The position numbers and the translations under genes were made by a program. DNA of 64,000 bases from Microbacterium psychrotolerans (GTDB taxonomy: Bacteria > Actinomycetota > Actinomycetes > Actinomycetales > Microbacteriaceae), in the NCBI RefSeq assembly GCF_031085295.1, contig NZ_JAVFWO010000003.1:62001-126000 (forward strand), written 5' to 3'. Below, in pieces: positions 1 to 8,007 of the stretch. Below the pieces are notes generated by a model, which had not been told where the DNA came from, did not search any database, and saw only the letters and a program-made list of their open reading frames with translations. The first letter of the stretch is position 1; the number at the start of each line of letters is the position of its first letter.

Positions 1-238
1 GCGCGATCGACCACCCCGACCACACCCGGAACCCACGCACCGCCGACGCGATCGCCGCATCGATCTCCACCTGATCCGCCAACGCCACATGGGCCGACAC
101 CACACCCGTCGCCGGATTGAACACCGGCGCCATCCGACCCGACGACGACACCACCTCCACACCATCAACCCAATGCGAGATCACCCGCACATCCGCGTCC
201 GTGGTCGCGGTGGCGACGGCGCTCTCGGCAATGCTCAT
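1..238 (-). CDS. Aldehyde dehydrogenase, methylmalonate-semialdehyde dehydrogenase-like (N-terminal part only, runs off window)
   Basis: Reading leftwards from the ATG at 238, 79 codons are visible before the window edge. The protein shows HWVDGV near residue 22, FNPATG near residue 41 and a F..W...SIAR stretch near residue 77. This is the usual N-terminus of CoA-acylating (methyl)malonate-semialdehyde dehydrogenases (MmsA family), which oxidise a semialdehyde to an acyl-CoA. An AAAGGGA ribosome site lies about 6 nt before the ATG. It diverges from the PucR-type gene and could oxidise the aldehyde made by the amine oxidase at 2329-3759 (inference). Codon use is odd: Val is nearly always GTG, Gly is GGT/GGG and Asp is mostly GAT. 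The full MmsA at 29919-31451 uses C-ending codons. The catalytic region is not in view, so substrate cannot be judged. Confidence 0.75.
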   Translation of the reverse strand, partial: MSIAESAVATATTDADVRVISHWVDGVEVVSSSGRMAPVFNPATGVVSAHVALADQVEIDAAIASAVRGFRVWSGWSIA

Positions 239-327
239 GGGTGATCCCTTTCGGCGTCGGACAGATCGTGTGGCGATCCTTTAGGCTTGACGCGTCCCAG
301 CCTGTCAGAGAAGAAGAGGCGGTTACG

Positions 328-1989
328 GTGCCCGACCGTCGCGAAGATCGGACGATCCAAACGGATCGTCCGGCAGATCGATCCGCAGATGAGACCCTCC
401 CGACCGTGCGCGAGGTGATCGCGCTCGACGCGGTCGCCCAGGGCGTTCCCGAGGTGCTCGTCGGCGACGACGCGCTCGACGCACGCGTGCGCTGGCTCCA
501 CGTCTCGGACAGCGCGGGTGTCGCCCGCCTGCTCGATGGCGGCGAGCTGCTGCTGTCGACCGGCTCCTCGTGGCCTGCGGAGCCCGCAGACCTGCGGAGG
601 TTCATCGACGAGCTCGCCGACGCCGGACTCTCGGGCCTCGTGCTCGAGCTCGGCACCCACTACCGCTACGTACCCGCCGTGGTCGTCGAGGCGGCGGCGG
701 CGCGCGGCCTCGCGCTCATCGTGCTGCACCGCGAGGTGAAGTTCGTCACCGTCACCGAAGCGGTGCACAGCCGCATCATCACGGGGCAGACCGACGCGCT
801 GCGCGCGCGTGACGAGGTGCGCGAACGCTTCACTGCCCTCGTGCTGCGCGGCTCGCCCGCGGACTTCATCGTGCATCAGCTGGCGCAGACGCTCGGTGCG
901 CCCATCGTGCTCGAGAACCTCGGCTACGAGGTCGTGGCGGCCGAGGTGCCGCTCGCGATGGAGGAGGAGCTCTTCACCGAGTGGGAGCTGCGCTCCCGCT
1001 CGGCCCACCGGCGCTCCGAGCAGCGTCGGCAGCGCGGCGCTGCGGCAGGCGCGGACGACTGGCTCATCATTCCCGTCGAGGCGCGCGGCATCCGCTGGGG
1101 CAATCTCATCGCGCTGCCGGGCCCGGAGCACGCGGCAGGCCGCATGGCGGTGCTCGAGCAGGGAGCCATCGCACTGGCGGTCGGCCGTCTCGCCGACGGG
1201 GACGCCGACGAATGGGTCCGCATCGGGCGCCGGCGTCTGGTCGACGGACTGCTCGCCGGCCGATTCGCGGGCGTCGGGGGCGCGGCCGCGCGCCTCGAAG
1301 CGGCCGGGCTGCCGTTGCGTGGCGCGAAGCTGTACGGCCTGGTCGTGTCGGGTGCGCCCGTCGCGGTGGAGCGAGCGGATGCCGCGGCGCGCGCCCTGCG
1401 GGGACGCGCCCTCGCGGGGTCGGCGCCGGCCGGTGTCGCCCCACCCGCGGCGACGATGCTCGTGTCGCTGCCGCCGGATGCCGCGTTCGACGATGCCGCC
1501 GTGGTGGCATTCGTGCGAGCCCTCGTCGACGCCGCCGATGTCGAACGGGTCACCGTCTCTGTCGGTCGCGGCGCCGAAGGCATCGATGCAGCCCTCGCCT
1601 CGGTGCACGAGGCGGTCGATCTCGCCGGCGGCCGGCGTCGCCGGGCGGGACGCGGCCCGCATCTGCGGCGCGCGGAGAACCGCCCGCTGGTGCAGCTCGT
1701 CGCGGCCCTGCGCGACGACCACCGCGTGCTCGACCACGGCGAGCGCATGCTCGCGCCGCTCATCGCGCACGACCTGTCGCGTTCGGGCGATCTGCTCGAC
1801 GTCCTCGAGGCGATGCTCGCGCACCCGGGCAACCGCACCGCGGCGGCGGGGGCGTCCCATCTCTCCCGTTCGGTGTTCTACCAGCGCATCGCCCTCATCG
1901 AGGAGCTGCTGGGCGCCGACCTCGACGACGGCGAGACGCAGACGGCGCTCCACCTCGCACTGCTGGTGCGGCGGTCCGCCGGTCGCTGA
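328..1989 (+). CDS. PucR-family transcriptional regulator
   Basis: This 553-residue protein has the PucR N-terminal domain (LPTVREVI from about residue 24, then a ligand-binding-like region to about 140). A middle region follows, then a C-terminal helix-turn-helix near residues 490-550 (HPGNRTAAA, LSRSVFYQRIALIEELLG). PucR-type regulators control purine, amine and amino-acid catabolism. I chose GTG 328 because AAGAAGAGG (311-319) precedes it by 8 nt; an in-frame ATG at 241 would overlap the promoter. It is divergent from the aldehyde dehydrogenase and convergent, with only 13 nt between stop codons, with the pot/amine operon. It is the obvious candidate regulator of that locus. A palindrome at 349-372 may be its own operator. 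Confidence 0.88.
   Translation: MPDRREDRTIQTDRPADRSADETLPTVREVIALDAVAQGVPEVLVGDDALDARVRWLHVSDSAGVARLLDGGELLLSTGSSWPAEPADLRRFIDELADAGLSGLVLELGTHYRYVPAVVVEAAAARGLALIVLHREVKFVTVTEAVHSRIITGQTDALRARDEVRERFTALVLRGSPADFIVHQLAQTLGAPIVLENLGYEVVAAEVPLAMEEELFTEWELRSRSAHRRSEQRRQRGAAAGADDWLIIPVEARGIRWGNLIALPGPEHAAGRMAVLEQGAIALAVGRLADGDADEWVRIGRRRLVDGLLAGRFAGVGGAAARLEAAGLPLRGAKLYGLVVSGAPVAVERADAAARALRGRALAGSAPAGVAPPAATMLVSLPPDAAFDDAAVVAFVRALVDAADVERVTVSVGRGAEGIDAALASVHEAVDLAGGRRRRAGRGPHLRRAENRPLVQLVAALRDDHRVLDHGERMLAPLIAHDLSRSGDLLDVLEAMLAHPGNRTAAAGASHLSRSVFYQRIALIEELLGADLDDGETQTALHLALLVRRSAGR
349..372. promoter_or_regulatory. Perfect inverted repeat at the start of the pucR-like gene, candidate operator
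   Basis: The arms CGGACGATCC (349-358) and GGATCGTCCG (363-372) are perfectly complementary around the spacer AAAC. The site lies 21 nt after the chosen start of the PucR-type regulator, inside poorly conserved codons ahead of the PucR domain. A -10-like TAGGCT sits at 282-287. The half-site GACGATCC also occurs at 10610-10617 before potA, and TTCGTCCG occurs twice in that region. An autoregulatory binding site shared with the pot operon is therefore plausible, but this is inference. Confidence 0.5.
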
Positions 1990-2002
1990 CGCGCGCCGGC
2001 AG

Positions 2003-2332
2003 TCAGCCCGCGATGTAGACCTTCCGGAGCGTCTCGCGGACGGTCCAGACCGTCCGCATACCCGCGGTCAGCCGTGCGACCGAGCCCGCGCTCAGCTCGA
2101 TGGGTGCGAGCGCGGGATCATCGAACGACACGGTGGCTGAGCCCGAGAGCACCACGAAGACCTCGTCGGCCTCGACGTCGGTGGAGACGCCCGGCGTGTG
2201 CTCCCACACGCCGATCGCGTCCGTCAGCTCGACGTAGCCGGTGCGCGGGGAGCCTTCGACGACCTGCCCGGCCGGCAGCGGCTCGAGCGCGAGCACGACG
2301 GTCGCGGCATCCGTCACGACTCCGGGGTTCAC
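2003..2332 (-). CDS. Small cupin-domain protein (DUF861/EutQ-like)
   Basis: This 109-residue single-cupin protein has the motif EADEVFVVLSGSATV in its middle and an SAGSVARL strand near residue 82, typical of the (S)-ureidoglycine aminohydrolase/EutQ-like cupins. The GTG start overlaps the stop of the flavin oxidase by 4 nt (GTGA), so translation is coupled. It is the last gene of the amine operon. The specific activity is unknown. Small cupins of this type commonly accompany amine or amino-acid oxidases, perhaps acting on a reactive product (inference). Confidence 0.8.
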   Translation of the reverse strand: MNPGVVTDAATVVLALEPLPAGQVVEGSPRTGYVELTDAIGVWEHTPGVSTDVEADEVFVVLSGSATVSFDDPALAPIELSAGSVARLTAGMRTVWTVRETLRKVYIAG

Positions 2333-3759
2333 GAGTCGAACCCCAGACCGACGGCGTCGAGCGTCTTCAGCAGCAGGTTGCGCTTGCCCTCGTTGTGGTC
2401 GGCGCGATCGAGCGACCAGCGCGTGGCGTTGATGCCGATCGCGGCGGCCGGCTCGGGCGGGAAGGGGAGCGGGCGCTTGCGCACCATCTCGAGCTCGGTG
2501 CGCTCGTTCGAGACGCGGTCGAGGAGGTCGAGCATGACCTCGCCGGCGAAGCGCGTCGATCCGACGCCCAGACCGGTGAACCCTGCGGCGTAGGCGACGC
2601 GGCGCTCACGGGCGGTGCCGAAGAACGCCGTGAACTGGGTCGAGGTGTCGATCGCCCCCGCCCACTGGTGCGTGAACCGCAGCCCCTCGAGCTGCGGGAA
2701 CGTCGTGAAGAAGTGGCTGGCGAGCTTCGCCCACGTGTCGGGTCGCTGCTCGTAGGCGGGGTCGAGGCGACGGCCGTAGCGGTAGATCGCGTCGTACCCG
2801 CCGAACAGGATCCGGTTGTCCTGCGTGATCCGGTAGTAGTGGAACTGGTTCGCCAGATCCCCGATGCCCTGCCGGTCCTGCCAGCCGATCGAGGCGACCT
2901 GCGCGTCGGTGAGCGGCTCGGTCATGAGCACGTAGTCGTACACCGGCACGGTCATGAGCCGGTTGCGCTTGATGAGCGAGGGGAACACGTTGGTGCCGAG
3001 CGCCGCACGGGAACCCTCGACCCGGCCGTCGGCGGTGACCACGACGACTCCGGGACCCGTGGTGTCGAGTCCTGTCACATGGGAGCGCTCGAAGATCTCC
3101 ACCCCGCGCTCCTCGCACACGCGGGCGAGCTCCGCCGCCATGCGGGCGGGGTGCACCATGCCGCACGCGTGCTTCTCCCAGACGGCGGCGAGATACGTGG
3201 GGGAGTGGACGGACGCCTGTGCCTCGGCCCGGTCGAGATAGACGACGCCCTCCTCGTCCTCCGCGGCCCATTCCTTCAGCCACTCCACCTGGTGGGGTTC
3301 GACCGCGGGTGCGAGCTGGCCGGTGCGCTCGAACTGGAAGTCCATGCCGTAGCGGGCCTCCGACTCCTCGATCGCGTCGAGGTTCTCGCGACCGAGCCTG
3401 TCGAGCACCGGCATCTCGTCGGGCCAGCGCGCCATGCCGTTCTCGTGGCCGTGCGTCAGACTCGCCTCGCAGAACCCGCCGTTGCGCCCCGAAGCCGCCC
3501 AGCCCACCCGCTGCGCCTCGACGACGACCACCTTCGCGCCCGGGTCGCGCTCGGTGGCGAGCAGGGCGGTCCACAGGCCGGTGTAGCCGCCACCGACGAC
3601 GACCAGGTCGGCGCGGTGCGTGCCGACCAGGGAGGGTCGATCGGGCCTCAGGCTCTCGGGAAGGTCATCGCGCCAGAAGACGGAGTGCCTGGTGTCGGCG
3701 AGGGAATGCTGGACGACGGATACTGCCGGCCGCTGTCGTTCGAAGACGGTCGTGCCCAC
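2329..3759 (-). CDS. FAD-dependent amine oxidoreductase (DAO family, PuuB-like)
   Basis: This 476-residue protein carries a Rossmann FAD site (VVGGGYTGL, residues 54-62), a second adenine-binding element (GRNGGFCEA) and C-terminal DAO-fold motifs (HQWAGAIDTSTQF, GFTGLGVGSTRFAGE). The pattern matches the gamma-glutamylputrescine oxidase/glycine oxidase branch of the DAO superfamily, which oxidises an amine to an aldehyde plus H2O2 or reduced carrier. GTG 3759 was chosen because GGAG lies about 9 nt upstream. The frame continues upstream, but that part is antisense-like and not conserved in style. It sits downstream of the pot transporter and overlaps the cupin gene. Oxidation of putrescine or a derivative is the best guess. 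Confidence 0.85.
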   Translation of the reverse strand: MGTTVFERQRPAVSVVQHSLADTRHSVFWRDDLPESLRPDRPSLVGTHRADLVVVGGGYTGLWTALLATERDPGAKVVVVEAQRVGWAASGRNGGFCEASLTHGHENGMARWPDEMPVLDRLGRENLDAIEESEARYGMDFQFERTGQLAPAVEPHQVEWLKEWAAEDEEGVVYLDRAEAQASVHSPTYLAAVWEKHACGMVHPARMAAELARVCEERGVEIFERSHVTGLDTTGPGVVVVTADGRVEGSRAALGTNVFPSLIKRNRLMTVPVYDYVLMTEPLTDAQVASIGWQDRQGIGDLANQFHYYRITQDNRILFGGYDAIYRYGRRLDPAYEQRPDTWAKLASHFFTTFPQLEGLRFTHQWAGAIDTSTQFTAFFGTARERRVAYAAGFTGLGVGSTRFAGEVMLDLLDRVSNERTELEMVRKRPLPFPPEPAAAIGINATRWSLDRADHNEGKRNLLLKTLDAVGLGFDS

Positions 3760-3883
3760 GGTTATCAACTCCGATGCGGGTGTCTGGTGCTCCCATCCTC
3801 GCCCGTCGGCGGCGGCAGTGCGGGCCCCCGCGTGTCGGGAGTTGTGCGTCGGTCGGACAGGTTGTCGTGCGCCCCCGATCGGG

Positions 3884-4477
3884 TCAGGCCGCGGGAGCGA
3901 GTTCCGCGGCGAGCGCGTCGACGTCGGCGACACGGGCGTAGGTGCCGTCGAGCGCCGCCATGAACGCCAGGTGCACCTGCGCGCCCGGCACGGTGCGGCC
4001 GTCGTAGGCGAGGTCGGGCGCCGCGCAGGCGTCCTGTGCGACGGCGAGGCGGAAGCCGAGATCGGATGCCGCGCGCACGGTCGCATCGACGCACATGCTC
4101 GACATCATCCCGGCGACGACGATCTCGTCGGGTGCCGCGGCGCGCAGCAGAGCCTCGAGCCCCGTGCCGAGAAAGGCGTTCGGCTCGTGCTTGACCACGA
4201 CGTGCTCGGCACCGTCGGGCGCGACGCGCGGGTCGAACTCGACACCGGGCGTGCCCGCCGCGAAGAACGCGGCATCCGGACCGTCCCACACGTGCTGGAC
4301 GTGGACGACCCGCTCACCCGTCGCGCGGAAGGCGGCGAGGAGCCGCGCAGCGGCATCGGCCGCGGCATCCGGGTCGACGAGCGGATGCCGCCCTCCCGGG
4401 AAGTAGTCGCGCTGGATGTCGATGAGGAGCAGGAGTCGGGTCACCCGCAACAGCATAGGGGCGGGCATGTCAGGCAT
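3884..4477 (-). CDS. Isochorismatase-family cysteine hydrolase
   Basis: This 197-residue protein has the complete Asp-Lys-Cys triad of the isochorismatase-like hydrolases: D20 (LLIDIQRDYF), K96 (VVKHEPNAF) and C129 (SSMCVDATVRAA). The non-prolyl cis bond region precedes the cysteine (VAGMM). Family members hydrolyse amides or vinyl ethers such as nicotinamide, N-carbamoyl compounds or biuret. The chosen ATG overlaps the end of the amidohydrolase by 8 nt, with a GGA eight nt upstream; ATG 4456 or GTG 4444 are alternatives. It lies between the amidohydrolase and the amine oxidase in one operon, so an amide-bearing amine or its N-acyl product may be the substrate (inference). Confidence 0.85.
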   Translation of the reverse strand: MPDMPAPMLLRVTRLLLLIDIQRDYFPGGRHPLVDPDAAADAAARLLAAFRATGERVVHVQHVWDGPDAAFFAAGTPGVEFDPRVAPDGAEHVVVKHEPNAFLGTGLEALLRAAAPDEIVVAGMMSSMCVDATVRAASDLGFRLAVAQDACAAPDLAYDGRTVPGAQVHLAFMAALDGTYARVADVDALAAELAPAA

Positions 4478-6125
4478 CCGTCGCGGCGTAGACGCGCCTG
4501 CCCTCGACGAACGTCTGGAGTGTTCGGGTGGCCCCGATCTGGTCTGCGGGTCCGGCGAACGGGTCGCGGTCGAGCACGGCCAGGTCGGCCAGCTTGCCGA
4601 CCTCGATGGTGCCGGTGGTCTCGTCGAGGTGGTTCACCCACGCCGATCCTGCCGTGTAGGCGGTGAGCGACGTCGCGAGGTCGATCGCCTGCTCCGGCAG
4701 GAACGCGTCGTACTCGCCCTCCTCGTAGCCGGGCGCGGCGGTGCGGTTCACGGCGGTGTGGATCGCGGCCATCGGATCGGGTGTCGACACCGACCAGTCG
4801 CTGCCGGCGGCGAGCACCGCGCCGGCCCGCAGCAGGTCGCCGAAGGGGTACTGCCAGGCGCTGCGCGGCTCACCGAGGAAGGGCAGGGTCAGCTCGACCA
4901 TCTGCGGTTCGTAGGTCGCCCACAGCGACTGCATGTTGGCGGCGACGCCGAGCCGGCGGAAGCGCGGCACGTCCTCGGGGTGCACGACCTGGATGTGGGC
5001 GATGTGGTGACGGTTGTCGCCGCGGCCGTTGCGGGCGATCGCGTGCTCGACCGCGTCGAGGCACTCGCGCACCGCGCGGTCGCCGATCGCGTGGAAGTGC
5101 ACCTGGAAGCCCTCGGCGTCGAGGAGCGGCACGGCCTCGTTGAGGATCTCCGGCGCGACGAACGAGATGCCGGAGTTGTCGGTGAAGTGGCCGTGGCCGT
5201 CGCAGTATGGCTCGAGCATCGACGCGGTGAAGTTCTCGGCGACGCCGTCCTGCATCACCTTGACGGATGTCGCGGCGAAGCGCCCGCCGCGGTACCGCTC
5301 GCGGCGCTCGAGGATCGACGGGATCTGCTCGAGGCCCTTCGTGCGGTCCCACCAGATCGCTCCGACCACCCGCGCCGTGAGGGTGCCGTCGGCCGCCGCC
5401 GCGAGGTAGGCGGGGCCGGGGTCGCCGGCATCCCCGTATGGGCCGACGATCGCGTCCTGCCAGCCGGTGATGCCGAAGGAGTGGAGGTACCGCTGACCCA
5501 GCAGGAGCGCCTCGGTCAGGCGCTCGAGCGGCTCCTCCGGCAGCAGGCGGTTGACCAGCGCCATCGCGCCCTCGTGCAGGGTGCCCGACGGGGCGCCGTT
5601 GGCGTCGCGCTCGATACGTCCGTCGGCGGGATCGGACGTGTCGCGATCGATGCCGGCGCGTCGCAGCGCCGCCGAGTTGACCCACGCCCCGTGGCCGTCG
5701 CGGTTCGGGAAGAACGCCGGCCGGTCGCCCGTGACGGCATCGAGGGCGGATGCCGTCGGCGTGCCGCCCGGGAACGCCGACATCTGCCAGCCGCCGCCGA
5801 GGATCCACTCGTCGTCGGTGTGCGCACCGACATAGTGGCCGATCGCCTCCATGTACTCCGACGCCGTACCGAGCTCGGACAGGTCGCAGCGGAGCATGTC
5901 GAGCCCGCCCCACACCGGATGCACGTGCGCGTCCTGGAAGCCCGGGATCAGCATCCGTCCCGCGAGGTCCACCACCTCCGTCGACGGCCCCACGAGGCCG
6001 CGGACGTCGTCGCCGCCGACGGCCGCGATGCGCCCGCTCGCGACAGCGACCGAAGTCGCCCGCGACCGCACGGTGTTCGCCGTGAACACGGGGCCGCCGG
6101 TGAAGACGAGGTCGGCGTAGGGCAT
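4470..6125 (-). CDS. YtcJ-type metal-dependent amidohydrolase
   Basis: This 551-residue enzyme belongs to the amidohydrolase superfamily, YtcJ/AepA branch. It begins with the small beta domain (ADLVFTGGPVFTANT), then LIPGFQDAHVHP with the first metal-binding His pair. Later come the metal ligands in FHAIGDRAVRECLDAVEH and HIAHIQVVHPEDV, and a C-terminal GTIEVGKLADLAVLDRDPF beta-domain return. Such enzymes hydrolyse amide or cyclic amide bonds in the cytoplasm. ATG 6125 is preceded by GATAGGAGA at 4-6 nt. The gene is in the pot operon, 26 nt after potC. A substrate related to polyamines or formylated/acylated amines is possible but cannot be read from the sequence. Confidence 0.85.
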   Translation of the reverse strand: MPYADLVFTGGPVFTANTVRSRATSVAVASGRIAAVGGDDVRGLVGPSTEVVDLAGRMLIPGFQDAHVHPVWGGLDMLRCDLSELGTASEYMEAIGHYVGAHTDDEWILGGGWQMSAFPGGTPTASALDAVTGDRPAFFPNRDGHGAWVNSAALRRAGIDRDTSDPADGRIERDANGAPSGTLHEGAMALVNRLLPEEPLERLTEALLLGQRYLHSFGITGWQDAIVGPYGDAGDPGPAYLAAAADGTLTARVVGAIWWDRTKGLEQIPSILERRERYRGGRFAATSVKVMQDGVAENFTASMLEPYCDGHGHFTDNSGISFVAPEILNEAVPLLDAEGFQVHFHAIGDRAVRECLDAVEHAIARNGRGDNRHHIAHIQVVHPEDVPRFRRLGVAANMQSLWATYEPQMVELTLPFLGEPRSAWQYPFGDLLRAGAVLAAGSDWSVSTPDPMAAIHTAVNRTAAPGYEEGEYDAFLPEQAIDLATSLTAYTAGSAWVNHLDETTGTIEVGKLADLAVLDRDPFAGPADQIGATRTLQTFVEGRRVYAATDA

Positions 6126-6151
6126 GGGTCTCCTATCGCTGAGACGTCCGG

Positions 6152-7072
6152 TCAGCCGCCGGTCATCGTGCGGGCGATCTGCGTCGCGGAGTCGCCGGCG
6201 CGCTTGAGGACGAGCGCGACGAGCGCGAGCGCGATGAGCGTCAGCACGAGCATGATCGTCGACACCGCCGCGATCTCGGGGCGCAGGCCCGAGCGCAGCG
6301 CGCTCAGCACGTACACCGGCCACGGGGTCGTGCCGGACACCTGGACGAAGGCCGCGACGATGGTGTTGTCGAGGCTGAGCGTGAACGCCAGCAGGAATCC
6401 GGCGAGCACCGCCGGCATCGCCAGTGCGAGGGTGATGCGGCGGAACGTCGTCAACGGCTTCGCGTACAGGTCGGCGGAGGCCTCTTCGAGGTTCATGTCC
6501 TGACCCACGAGTCGTGCGCGCACGATGTACGACACCACGGCGGTCGCGAACAGCGATGAGCCGACCGAGAGGCGCACGATGCCGTCGTTGAACATCGAGA
6601 TGCCCAGGTCCTGGCCGAGGAACACCATCCAGGGCAGCAGCGCCACTGCGTCGACGATCTCGGGGGTGACCGAGACGAGGAGCAGCAGCCCGAGGAACCA
6701 CCACACCCACTTGCCGGGATGACGCGCCATCGCGATGCCGGCGAGCGTGCCCAGCACGGTCGCGATGATCGCCGCGATGAGCGCCGTGATCAGCGACACG
6801 CGGACGGCGCTCTGGATGGCCGGCTTCACCAGGATCGTGCTGAAGGCGTCGAACCCGAAGCCGTCCCACGACACGAGGAGGCGTCCGCTGTTGAACGAGT
6901 AGATGACGATCACGATGATCGGCAGGAACAGGAAGAGCATCACCAGCACGCCCCAGACGCCGAAGGCGACGTCCGACCACGACCTGCGCGCGCGCCGGCG
7001 GGGAGCCGCGGCCGGGCGCGCTTCGCGGGCCTGGGCCTGCAGGATCGTCTCGGTCTCGGTCTGCGTGGTCAC
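6152..7072 (-). CDS. potC: Polyamine-type ABC transporter permease, PotC family
   Basis: This 306-residue membrane protein has a cytoplasmic, basic N-terminus (about 35 residues), then FLFLPIIVIVIYSFN as the first transmembrane helix and about five further helices. The EAA loop reads EEASADLYAKPLTTFRRITLALAMP, which contacts the ATPase. Length and order are those of PotC/YdcV permeases. Its start overlaps potB by 4 nt (ATGA). It forms the inner-membrane channel with PotB for import of putrescine, spermidine or a similar amine. Confidence 0.88.
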   Translation of the reverse strand: MTTQTETETILQAQAREARPAAAPRRRARRSWSDVAFGVWGVLVMLFLFLPIIVIVIYSFNSGRLLVSWDGFGFDAFSTILVKPAIQSAVRVSLITALIAAIIATVLGTLAGIAMARHPGKWVWWFLGLLLLVSVTPEIVDAVALLPWMVFLGQDLGISMFNDGIVRLSVGSSLFATAVVSYIVRARLVGQDMNLEEASADLYAKPLTTFRRITLALAMPAVLAGFLLAFTLSLDNTIVAAFVQVSGTTPWPVYVLSALRSGLRPEIAAVSTIMLVLTLIALALVALVLKRAGDSATQIARTMTGG

Positions 7073-8007
7073 GTCGTCGCCTCCAGCGCGCCTGCCGGCG
7101 CGGCATCCGTCGTCGTGTCGGCCACCGGACCCAGCACCAGCCGGCTGCGCGAGCGGAAGGGCAGGGCGATCAGCCAGATGATCACCGCGAACGCGCCGAT
7201 CGTCAGCATGATCACGACCATGAGCAGCACGGCCATCGCGGAGCCGAGCGCCCAGTTCTGGGCGGTCTGGAACTGGCTCGCGACGAGCTGGCCGACCATG
7301 TTGCCCTTAGCGCCGCCGAGCACGGTCGCGGTGATGTAGTCGCCCATGAGGGGGATGAACACCAGCAGCACACCGGCGATGATCCCTGGCTGCGACAGAG
7401 GCAGGGTCACGCGCAGGAAGGTGGTGAGCTTGCCTGCGCCGAGATCCTTGGACGCTTCGCGCAGGGCCGGTCCGACACGGTCGAACGCGACGAACAGCGG
7501 CAGGATCATCAGCGGCAGATAGTTGTAGACCACGCCGATGATCACCGCGGTCCGCGTGTACAGCAGCTCGAGCGGGCCGTCGAGCACGCCGATGCCCTGC
7601 AGCAGCGATGACAGCCAGCCCTCGGGCGCGAGGATCACCTGCCACCCGATCGTGCGCACGAGGAAGTTCGTCCAGAACGGCACGAGCACCAGGGCGATGA
7701 GGATGCCGCGGCGCTCAGGCTTGACCTTGAAGGCCATCCAGTACGCCACCGGTGCGCCGATCGCGAAGCACAGCACGGTGCCGATCACACCCACCCAGAG
7801 GGTGTTCTGGAACGTCGCGAAGAACGTGGGCGAGACGGCCTCGGCATACCGGTCGAACGAGAGGATGTCGTTCGCATGGCTGCCGAAGACGCCCGGCTTG
7901 TAGCCGAAGCTGAACCACACCACCATCGCGACGGGCGCGACGAAGAACAGGAGGAGCCACGCCCACGCCGGAACGGCGAGCGCGGCTCCTGCCGAACGAC
8001 TACGCAC
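7069..8007 (-). CDS. potB: Polyamine-type ABC transporter permease, PotB family
   Basis: This 312-residue protein is a BPD-type inner-membrane permease with six helices. The EAA loop (ALREASKDLGAGKLTTFLRVTLPLS) lies near residue 190, and VYNYLPLMILPLFVAF is characteristic of PotB/YdcU. The GTG start overlaps the end of potD by 8 nt, so potD-potB-potC are translationally coupled. It partners PotC in the pot importer. Confidence 0.88.
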   Translation of the reverse strand: MRSRSAGAALAVPAWAWLLLFFVAPVAMVVWFSFGYKPGVFGSHANDILSFDRYAEAVSPTFFATFQNTLWVGVIGTVLCFAIGAPVAYWMAFKVKPERRGILIALVLVPFWTNFLVRTIGWQVILAPEGWLSSLLQGIGVLDGPLELLYTRTAVIIGVVYNYLPLMILPLFVAFDRVGPALREASKDLGAGKLTTFLRVTLPLSQPGIIAGVLLVFIPLMGDYITATVLGGAKGNMVGQLVASQFQTAQNWALGSAMAVLLMVVIMLTIGAFAVIIWLIALPFRSRSRLVLGPVADTTTDAAPAGALEATT

